Positions 1 through 4,249 of a stretch of DNA of 5,946 nucleotides are shown here, one piece after another. Below the pieces are notes generated by a model. That model worked only from the letters and a program-made list of their open reading frames with translations, had not been told where the DNA came from and did no database searches. Position 1 is the stretch's first letter. Each line of letters starts with the position of its first letter. The stretch comes from Clostridiales bacterium. Its GTDB lineage: Bacteria > Bacillota > Clostridia > Christensenellales > UBA3700. Where the stretch lies: NCBI GenBank assembly GCA_014799645.1, contig JAAVHQ010000001.1:65331-71276 (forward strand), read 5' to 3'. The position numbers were made by a program, and so were the translations under genes.

Positions 1-474
1 CTCAACGAAATCGAGTTGCAGACAGGCGGAAAGAGGTTGGAGCAGACTGTCAACTTCTCGTCTACGATAGTGTCGACGATACTCGGCGTAATCACCGGCG
101 TCCTCACTCCGGTAATCTTGCTTAGAGTATGCGGATATCAACAAGGCTCGGATATTCAGACCGAATCTACGAAAATTAAACTCGTATTCTTCTACACGTT
201 GTTTGCAGGTATATTCTACTGTCTCTCGCTCTTGCCTTTGATAGGTTACAAACTTACCAAAAAGAGAAGAGAAGAAATCAATGCGCAGCTTGAAGTGATG
301 CGCGCGGAGCGTATAAGCGCGGAAGAGGGCGCGGAAGCGACTGTCGACGGACAGGGAGACACGTCTACGCTTCCTCCGGAAATTTCGGGCGATCCGATTG
401 AGAGAGGTTTTGAAGACGCGGCGGAAAATATCGCCCGTAATATAAACGAGGAAGAGGAAGAAGATAAATTGTAA
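1..474 (+). CDS. C-terminal part of an MFS/GPH-type sugar:cation symporter (partial)
   Basis: The frame is open from base 1, so this is the 3' end (157 codons plus TAA) of a longer gene; the TTG at 16 is internal, not a start. Two hydrophobic segments are visible, around residues 20-41 (TIVSTILGVITGVL...) and 60-81 (VFFYTLFAGIFYCLSLLPLI), followed by the cytoplasmic motif GYKLTKKRREEINAQLE. This ending, a last helix then Y-K/D-L-T-x-K-K and a basic helix, is what I know from glycoside-pentoside-hexuronide symporters (MelB-like, MFS_2), which couple sugar uptake to a cation in the inner membrane. The substrate cannot be judged. About 55 further residues form an acidic, low-complexity cytoplasmic tail ending EEEEEDKL, longer than I expect for the family. 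No convincing terminator follows before the next promoter at 495. Another MFS subgroup is possible. Confidence 0.62.
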   Translation, partial: LNEIELQTGGKRLEQTVNFSSTIVSTILGVITGVLTPVILLRVCGYQQGSDIQTESTKIKLVFFYTLFAGIFYCLSLLPLIGYKLTKKRREEINAQLEVMRAERISAEEGAEATVDGQGDTSTLPPEISGDPIERGFEDAAENIARNINEEEEEDKL

Positions 475-494
475 AAAGCGTAAGAGTTTTTTAG

Positions 495-523
495 TTGACA
501 AAATCGCCGTTATTGCATATAAT
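495..523 (+). promoter_or_regulatory. Consensus sigma-70/A promoter of the cysE-cysS operon
   Basis: TTGACA at 495-500 and TATAAT at 518-523 are separated by exactly 17 bp, so both hexamers and the spacer match consensus. The start of transcription is predicted near 530, giving a leader of about 245 nt that contains the T-box. A strong core promoter fits a gene whose control is by transcription termination downstream. Confidence 0.85.
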
Positions 524-542
524 ACTATCGTAATACGGCGAT
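503..542. repeat. Imperfect dyad enclosing the -10 element of the cysE promoter
   Basis: ATCGCCGT at 503-510 is repeated inverted as ACGGCGAT at 535-542, with a further imperfect match inward (TATT against TAAT). The arms flank the -10 box and the predicted start site. Only the right arm would be transcribed, so this is a DNA-level dyad and a possible operator, not an RNA hairpin. No known operator motif was recognised. Confidence 0.4.
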
Positions 543-757
543 AAACAGTCAAGAGTAACCGTGACGTTCGGCACAGAGAAAGAGGTCGTCGGCTGAAAGC
601 CTCTTCGAGAAATAACGGCGAAGTGCGGATTGTTTGCCCGCAGGGGAAATACTGCGCGTAGAGGTCGCGTTAAGACCTAAAAGAGAGGAACGGTAGATTG
701 CCGTTCAATCAAAGTGGAACCGCGAGTAATCGTCTTTGAAAGACGGTTACTTTTTTT
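543..757 (+). promoter_or_regulatory. T-box riboswitch, cysteine-specific (tRNA-Cys sensor)
   Basis: The conserved T-box sequence AAAGTGGAACCGCG lies at 711-724. Stem I closes with AAACAGTC (543-550) against GATTGTTT (628-635, one G-U). AAGAGTAA (551-558) supplies the usual GA/AGTA motif. CCGT (559-562) pairs with ACGG (615-618), leaving a specifier loop GAAGTGCG whose codon is UGC (624-626), cysteine. The UGGA of the T-box (715-718) is complementary to a UCCA acceptor end, and a U discriminator is characteristic of tRNA-Cys, so two independent features agree. Further hairpins are at 639-656 and 662-678. A possible antiterminator pairs CGGT (691-694) with ACCG (719-722) and GATT (696-699) with AATC (707-710). 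Binding of uncharged tRNA-Cys should let transcription pass the terminator into cysE-cysS. Assignment is by reading and by family knowledge, not a covariance search. Confidence 0.93.
726..757 (+). terminator. Regulated intrinsic terminator of the T-box leader
   Basis: GTAATCGTCTT (726-736) pairs with AAGACGGTTAC (740-750) with one G-U wobble, and TTTTTTT follows at 751-757. It lies 18 bp upstream of the cysE start codon and is the expected off-state structure when charged tRNA-Cys is plentiful. Confidence 0.88.
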
Positions 758-774
758 ATTATATAGAGGTAAAA

Positions 775-1524
775 ATGGGAAAGATTAAAATGGACTTGCA
801 AGCGGCGCTCGAAAAAGACCCCGCGGCAAGAAATAAATTCGAAATATTCTTTACGTACGGCGGGTTTAAGGCGTTGTATAGACATCGTTTTGCGCATTGG
901 TTTTACAATCACAAAATGAAGTATTTTGCAAAGCTTATCGCAAGCGGTACGAGGAGAAAGACCGGCATAGACATTCACCCCGCGGCGAAGATTGCAGGCG
1001 GAGTATTCATAGACCACGGCGTAGGCGTAGTAATCGGCGAAACCGTTGAAATAGGCGCAAACGTATTGATTTATCAAGGCGTTACGCTCGGCGGAACGGG
1101 TAAGGACACGGGTAAGCGTCACCCGACGATTGAGGACAACGTAATGATTTCGGCAGGCGCGAAAGTGCTTGGACCAATCGTAGTCGGTCACGATTCGAAG
1201 ATTGGCGCAGGAAGCGTCGTACTCAAAGACGTGCCGCCTCACTCGACGGTAGTCGGCGTCCCCGGTAGAGTGGTCAAACTCAACGATATGAGAGTAGACG
1301 ATATCGATCAAAAACTTCCCGACCCGATACTCGAAGAGTTCGCAAGGCTAAACAGACGAATCGAGAAACTCGAAGAGGCATTGAAAATCAAGTCGTGCAA
1401 GTATTCTATCACGCAAGAAAATTCCGTTGACGGAATAGAGGACAACGCAATCGAGCGTGAAATCGTAGAACTTGAAAACAGCATAGACAACAACAAAGAA
1501 AATGTGAATAAAAAAGAGCAATAA
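775..1524 (+). CDS. cysE: Serine O-acetyltransferase (CysE)
   Basis: Transfers acetyl from acetyl-CoA to L-serine, giving O-acetylserine for cysteine synthesis in the cytoplasm. The product is 249 aa. I chose ATG 775 because AGAGGT lies 4 bp upstream; an in-frame TTG at 736 falls inside the T-box terminator and is unlikely. A short helical N-domain (about 1-60) is followed by a left-handed beta-helix of hexapeptide repeats (about 65-165). Active-site motifs are DIHP with Asp66, FIDHG with His81, GETVEIG (88-94), GGTGK (106-110) and KRHP with His116, plus VVGVPGRVV near the end. Residues about 183-205 (LPDPILEEFARLNRRIEKLEEA) form a coil seen in other Firmicute CysE. About 40 more acidic residues ending NKKEQ are unusual; the tail lacks the C-terminal Ile that anchors CysE in CysK elsewhere. 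It leads the operon with cysS, under T-box control. Confidence 0.95.
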   Translation: MGKIKMDLQAALEKDPAARNKFEIFFTYGGFKALYRHRFAHWFYNHKMKYFAKLIASGTRRKTGIDIHPAAKIAGGVFIDHGVGVVIGETVEIGANVLIYQGVTLGGTGKDTGKRHPTIEDNVMISAGAKVLGPIVVGHDSKIGAGSVVLKDVPPHSTVVGVPGRVVKLNDMRVDDIDQKLPDPILEEFARLNRRIEKLEEALKIKSCKYSITQENSVDGIEDNAIEREIVELENSIDNNKENVNKKEQ

Positions 1525-1537
1525 TAACGGAGCGGAT

Positions 1538-2929
1538 ATGTTGAAAATTTATAATACGTTGACAAGAAAGAAAGAAGAATTCGTACCTCTTAAAGAGGGC
1601 AAAGTCACAATGTACAGTTGCGGACCGACTGTGTACTCTTACGCGCACATAGGCAATTTGAGAACGTACATCTTTATGGATATTTTCCGCAGGACGTTGA
1701 AATACGACGGCTATAAACTCAAAGGCGTAATGAACATCACCGACGTAGGTCACTTGCTTTCCGACGGCGACGAGGGCGAGGACAAAATGGCAAAGGCGGC
1801 GAGGGAGCAGAAAAAAACGCCGTGGGAAATTGCCGAATTCTATATGAATTATTTCTTCGACGATTTCAAGAAACTCAATATTGGAAAGCCCGAAGTAGTA
1901 TGTAGAGCGACCGACCATATTCAAGAGATGATAAAGGACGTTCAGACGCTTATCGACAAGGGTTACGCCTACGAGATAGACGACGGAATATATTACGATA
2001 TATCCAAGTTCCCCGAGTACGGCAAACTCTCTCGTTTGAGCCTCGAAGACCAACAAGCGGGCGCAAGAGTAGAGGTCAACTCTCAAAAGCGTCATCCTGC
2101 CGATTTCGCGGTATGGAAGAAGGCTGAACCGCAACACATAATGCAATGGCAAAGTCCGTGGGGTATGGGTTATCCCGGTTGGCATATCGAGTGCTCGACT
2201 ATGAGCAGAAAATATCTTGGTTCTCACTTTGATATTCACACGGGCGGTGTGGACGCTATCCCCGTTCACCACGAGAACGAGATTGCGCAAAACGAAGCGC
2301 TCGAAGGCAAGAAGACGGTCAATTACTGGGTACACAGCGAATTTATGCTTGTCAACAACGGCAAGATGTCCAAGTCGCTCGGCAACGTATATAGAATAAG
2401 CCAACTTGAAGAAAAAGGATATGGGGCGCTTGATTACAGATACTTCTGCCTCAACGCGCATTACAGAAAGAAACTCAACTTCACTTTCGAGGGTATGGAC
2501 GGAGCAAAGACTTCTTACGCAAGATTGCTGAACGCTTTGTATCAACACAAAGTCGGAAAGAATACGATTGACGAAGAGAAGTTGGCTGAATACAAAAAGC
2601 AGTTCGACGAAGCGGTCAACGACGATTTGAATATTCCGCTCGCTTTGGGCGTCGTGTGGACTATGATTAAAGAGCCGAAGAGCAAGGCTATTTACGATCT
2701 TGCTTTGCAATTCGACAAGGTATTGGGTCTTGACTTCGACAAGGCGCAACCTTCCAAGGATGAGCAAGAGCAAGTCCCCGAGGAAATTCGCAAAATCGCT
2801 AGAGAAAGATACGAGGCGAAAAAGCGCAAGGACTTCGCCTTGGCGGACGAATTGAGAGGGAAGTTGTCAGAATTGGGATACACAGTTATGGACACCAAAG
2901 ACGGCTATACGATTTCGTCCAAAAACTAA
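1538..2929 (+). CDS. cysS: Cysteinyl-tRNA synthetase (CysS)
   Basis: Charges tRNA-Cys with cysteine using ATP; a class I synthetase in the cytoplasm. The product is 463 aa, the usual length. The ATG at 1538 has GGAG five bases upstream and lies 13 bp after the cysE stop, so the two genes are translated from one transcript. The N-terminus shows MYSCGPTVYSYAHIGN: Cys28 is the first zinc ligand and HIGN (37-40) is the HIGH signature. The other predicted zinc ligands are Cys219 (WHIECS), His244 and Glu248 (VHHENE). KMSKS is at 276-280. The sequence around 205-245 (QSPWGMGYPGWHIECS, GGVDAIPVHHENE) resembles the longer CysRS variant rather than the GGxDLxFPHHENE version of E. coli, which explains zinc ligands about ten residues later than there. 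The C-terminal part carries the helical anticodon-binding region. The often-following mrnC and rlmB genes are absent. Confidence 0.97.
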   Translation: MLKIYNTLTRKKEEFVPLKEGKVTMYSCGPTVYSYAHIGNLRTYIFMDIFRRTLKYDGYKLKGVMNITDVGHLLSDGDEGEDKMAKAAREQKKTPWEIAEFYMNYFFDDFKKLNIGKPEVVCRATDHIQEMIKDVQTLIDKGYAYEIDDGIYYDISKFPEYGKLSRLSLEDQQAGARVEVNSQKRHPADFAVWKKAEPQHIMQWQSPWGMGYPGWHIECSTMSRKYLGSHFDIHTGGVDAIPVHHENEIAQNEALEGKKTVNYWVHSEFMLVNNGKMSKSLGNVYRISQLEEKGYGALDYRYFCLNAHYRKKLNFTFEGMDGAKTSYARLLNALYQHKVGKNTIDEEKLAEYKKQFDEAVNDDLNIPLALGVVWTMIKEPKSKAIYDLALQFDKVLGLDFDKAQPSKDEQEQVPEEIRKIARERYEAKKRKDFALADELRGKLSELGYTVMDTKDGYTISSKN

Positions 2930-2940
2930 TCAATAGAATT

Positions 2941-2980
2941 AAAAACAAAAAAAGCCTTCGTTGAAGGCTTTTTGTTTTTT
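2941..2980. terminator. Bidirectional intrinsic terminator between cysS and the xre gene
   Basis: AAAAAGCCTTC (2949-2959) pairs perfectly with GAAGGCTTTTT (2963-2973) around a GTT loop, with T-rich sequence to 2980 on the plus strand and an A-rich tract at 2941-2953 that gives a U-tract on the minus strand. It ends the cysE-cysS transcript and, read the other way, directly follows the xre stop codon, whose TAA (2981-2979) overlaps the edge of the structure. Confidence 0.93.
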
Positions 2981-3191
2981 ACTTATATTCATCAAAAAGT
3001 AGAGAGTCCGCAGTTTCGTCGAAAATGTCGCAAAGTTGAGTAATCACTTCAAGGCTGGGTTGGCATTTGCCACGTTCCCACGCACTGACTGTTCTCGCAT
3101 CAACATTAACAATTTTGGCAATGTCACTTTGATACAATTTCGCCCTCAGTCTGAAAAATCTCAAATTTTCCTTAAATTTTAATTCTCTCAT
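2979..3191 (-). CDS. Xre/Cro-CI family helix-turn-helix regulator
   Basis: A 70-aa single-domain DNA-binding protein. Nearly the whole length is an HTH_3 fold: NLRFFRLRAKLYQSDIAKIV (9-28) gives helices 1-2, and VDARTVSAWERGKCQPS (30-46) gives the recognition helix with the hallmark T-V-S-x-W-E-R-G-x-x-x-P. Helices 4-5 follow (LEVITQLCDIFDETADSLLF). There is no C-terminal sensor or peptidase domain, so it probably acts as a dimer by simple occupancy. The ATG at 3191 is preferred over a TTG at 3197. Neither has a Shine-Dalgarno sequence; an extended -10 (TGGTACAAT) ends at 3198, which puts the predicted +1 on the A of the ATG, so a leaderless mRNA is possible. The overlapping dyad suggests autoregulation. 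Target genes are unknown; the neighbouring 125-aa gene is the obvious candidate. Confidence 0.88.
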   Translation of the reverse strand: MRELKFKENLRFFRLRAKLYQSDIAKIVNVDARTVSAWERGKCQPSLEVITQLCDIFDETADSLLFDEYK

Positions 3192-3197
3192 AATCAA

Positions 3198-3222
3198 ATT
3201 GTACCAAAAAATTTGGTATAAT
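3198..3222. promoter_or_regulatory. Dyad operator with opposed extended -10 elements at the xre start
   Basis: ATTGTACCAAA (3198-3208) and TTTGGTATAAT (3212-3222) are inverted copies matching at 10 of 11 positions around an AAA centre. The left arm on the minus strand contains TGGTACAAT and the right arm on the plus strand contains TGGTATAAT, both extended -10 elements of the form TGnTAnAAT. The minus-strand one is the likely xre promoter; no good -35 precedes it. The symmetric ACCAAA-N3-TTTGGT core is the size expected for an Xre dimer. Confidence 0.6.
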
Positions 3223-3225
3223 CGC

Positions 3226-3254
3226 TTGACACTCGCAAAAATTTAGGATATAAT
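3226..3254 (+). promoter_or_regulatory. Perfect consensus sigma-70/A promoter directed antisense to the 125-aa gene
   Basis: TTGACA (3226-3231), a 17-bp spacer, then TATAAT (3249-3254). The predicted start is near 3261, only about 22 nt before transcription enters the 3' end of the minus-strand gene at 3283. No plus-strand gene with a ribosome binding site follows; the in-frame ATG at 3253 lies inside the -10 box. The -35 lies 4 bp from the xre dyad, so the Xre protein could control it. The product may be an antisense or regulatory RNA of unknown end. Confidence 0.7.
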
Positions 3255-3282
3255 GAGGACACAACAAAGAAAATTAGACAAA

Positions 3283-3660
3283 TTAGAACTTGCAAAGTAC
3301 TTCCATTGGGTCTACGGATATATCTCGAATTTGGAATTTACGGTTTTCTCTCACGGCTTGCAAAAGGTCTTTTTTGAGGACAGTTCTTGCTTCGTCGTAT
3401 TTGTTCGCCATTTGAAGTACGGCGCGTGTCTTTTCGCATGAGTTGGGGACTTGCTCTAAGTCTTTGCCGATCAACCTGGAAATAGGATTGTATATCTTTT
3501 CATCGGAGAGTAGAATAGTCGCAACTTTATAATAAAAATCAGAATCAATAGAGGAATTTGTACGGTTGTCGTACGAATTCGGGTTGTTTTGCGAATGCAA
3601 CATTCTATTTTTTGCAAGTTTTGCCATAAAATGATAATTAGGGCGAATAGAGGTCGGCAT
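3283..3660 (-). CDS. Uncharacterised 125-aa protein
   Basis: I do not recognise this protein. Start ATG 3660 was chosen because AGGAG ends 9 nt upstream; an in-frame ATG at 3666 leaves only 3 nt and would give 127 aa. The N-terminus (MPTSIRPNYHFMAKLAKNRM) is basic, followed by an Asn/Ser-rich polar stretch (about 22-38) likely to be disordered, then a probably helical body (DFYYKVATILLSDEKIYNPI, a KYDEARTVLKKDLLQAVREN segment) and a short C-terminus ending EVLCKF. There is no signal peptide, no membrane helix, and no nuclease, RelE, HEPN or metalloprotease motif that I can see. It has its own likely promoter (3765-3737), lies 91 bp upstream of xre, and is crossed by antisense transcription from 3261. 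A role linked to the Xre regulator is inference from position only. Confidence 0.68.
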   Translation of the reverse strand: MPTSIRPNYHFMAKLAKNRMLHSQNNPNSYDNRTNSSIDSDFYYKVATILLSDEKIYNPISRLIGKDLEQVPNSCEKTRAVLQMANKYDEARTVLKKDLLQAVRENRKFQIRDISVDPMEVLCKF

Positions 3661-3736
3661 GTGCATAATCTCCTAAGTGGTGTTTTTATGTGGGATTTTT
3701 GAATTGAAAATACAATTTTCGTCTTTTGTAGTAACA

Positions 3737-3765
3737 AGATTAGCATATTTATTCAACGAATTCAA
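3737..3765 (-). promoter_or_regulatory. Likely promoter of the 125-aa gene
   Basis: On the minus strand, TTGAAT (3765-3760) is followed by a 17-bp spacer ending TGC and then TAATCT (3742-3737), giving an extended -10 (TGnTAATCT). The predicted start near 3730 leaves a leader of about 70 nt ending in TAGGAGA (3675-3669). The hexamers are imperfect, so this promoter may need help from the repeats just upstream. Confidence 0.5.
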
Positions 3766-3777
3766 GTGTTTTTAGAT

Positions 3778-3831
3778 AATTTTGTACAAAATTGCCAAAA
3801 TCTCCTACATTTTGTACAAAATTACCAAAAT
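3778..3831. repeat. Two 23-bp direct repeats with palindromic TTTTGTACAAAA cores
   Basis: Copy one (3779-3801) and copy two (3809-3831) match at 22 of 23 positions; each reads ATTTTGTACAAAATT, then G or A, then CCAAAAT. Each core is a perfect palindrome, 16 bp for copy one (3778-3793) and 14 bp for copy two (3809-3822). Their centres are 30 bp apart, about three helical turns, so bound dimers would sit on roughly the same face. They lie 12 bp upstream of the -35 of the 125-aa gene, a typical activator or cooperative operator position. The TTGTAC and CCAAAA elements recur in the xre dyad. Confidence 0.72.
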
Positions 3832-3836
3832 TCGCG

Positions 3837-3875
3837 TTCAAATGGAATATATATTCTAAATTTTGCCCATTTGAA
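3837..3875. repeat. 9-bp inverted repeat after the 46-aa gene, possible weak terminator
   Basis: TTCAAATGG (3837-3845) and CCATTTGAA (3867-3875) are perfect inverted repeats with a 21-nt AT-rich loop. The structure starts 6 bp past the minus-strand stop at 3881 and could end that transcript, but the following sequence has only short T runs (ATTTTGG, ATTTTG), so termination is likely weak. GAATATATATTC (3845-3856) within it is itself palindromic. Confidence 0.4.
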
Positions 3876-3880
3876 GTCGA

Positions 3881-4021
3881 TCACAAGTCGTCCACGTCTT
3901 GGACGGGGACTTCATCTTTGTCGAAAGACGGCGTACCTGTGTACGCGCCGTTGACGTCGAAGTCGCTTGACATCTTTTTGCGTTTGGATTTAAGTTCGTC
4001 TTTTAATTTTTTCTTTTTCAT
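3881..4021 (-). CDS. Small 46-aa protein of the AYTGTP...PVQDxDDL type
   Basis: ATG 4021 has a good ribosome binding site (GAGGTGATT, with AGGTG about 6 nt upstream) and the frame runs 46 codons to TGA. The N-terminus is strongly basic (MKKKKLKDELKSKRKKM, 1-17) and the rest acidic (SSDFDVNGAYTGTPSFDKDE, then VPVQDVDDL). I recall a widespread short Clostridial protein with G-S/A-Y-T-G-x-P and an ending P-V-Q-D-A-D-D-L; this matches closely, and coding is further supported by G/C-rich codon choices in the second half like those of the chromosomal genes. I know of no established function. There is no signal peptide or membrane helix. The basic half suggests nucleic acid or membrane-surface contact, but that is only inference. 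It stands alone, with no clear promoter in the 228 bp upstream. Confidence 0.75.
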   Translation of the reverse strand: MKKKKLKDELKSKRKKMSSDFDVNGAYTGTPSFDKDEVPVQDVDDL

Positions 4022-4249
4022 GCAATCACCTCAAATAAAATAATACTTAAATTATCGACAACAATTGAGCAAGTATGCTCGCTATGTAAAGATTAGATAA
4101 AACTTGATGTGGGAGCGAGATTTTCTCTTGATTTTCAACTGAAAAAAGAATAAAATATATTCACTCAATTATAAAGACGTAATTATACGTATATCACACG
4201 TCCGTATTGTAAATCGTATATAATATAAGGCGTGATAGTTGGAGGGGAT
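4022..4249. other. Divergent intergenic region with a probable -10 for the ABC transporter gene
   Basis: This AT-rich gap separates the minus-strand 46-aa gene from the plus-strand transporter gene. TATAAT at 4219-4224 is a good -10 for the transporter, with a predicted start near 4231, but nothing like TTGACA lies 16-18 bp upstream. Three ACGT tetramers occur at 4177, 4187 and 4198, spaced 10 and 11 bp, in that place. GAGCA-AGTA-TGCTC (about 4067-4080) is a short inverted repeat. On the minus strand only weak promoter matches were found for the 46-aa gene. Confidence 0.45.

Noticed and set aside
736..774. Upstream TTG start for cysE adding 13 residues
   Set aside because: It lies within the T-box terminator hairpin and encodes a Phe/Tyr-rich stretch from the T-run; ATG 775 has a proper ribosome binding site.
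709..1311. 200-aa minus-strand open frame opposite cysE
   Set aside because: It lies fully antisense to a clear cysE with active-site motifs, has no ribosome binding site, and its composition is that of a mirror frame.
1409..2773. 454-aa minus-strand open frame opposite cysE-cysS
   Set aside because: It is a shadow of cysS, caused by codon bias; the plus strand encodes HIGN and KMSKS motifs in full.
3253..3441. 62-aa plus-strand open frame after the consensus promoter
   Set aside because: Its ATG lies in the -10 box, so it would not be in the transcript, and it is antisense to the 125-aa gene with no ribosome binding site.
2979..3660. Classical toxin-antitoxin operon (125-aa protein plus Xre)
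   Set aside because: The genes are 91 bp apart with separate promoters and no RelE/HigB, HipA or ImmA motif is visible, so the label is not supported, only possible.
3471..3746. 91-aa minus-strand frame overlapping the 125-aa gene
   Set aside because: It overlaps the better frame, lacks a ribosome binding site and starts upstream of the predicted transcription start.
3778..3831. Start of a CRISPR array
   Set aside because: There are only two repeat copies with a 7-bp gap and palindromic AT-rich cores; no spacer-length units or cas genes are present.
3766..4043. Two plus-strand open frames (3766-3954 and 3792-4043)
   Set aside because: They run through the direct repeats and antisense to the 46-aa gene, lack ribosome binding sites, and show low-complexity composition.
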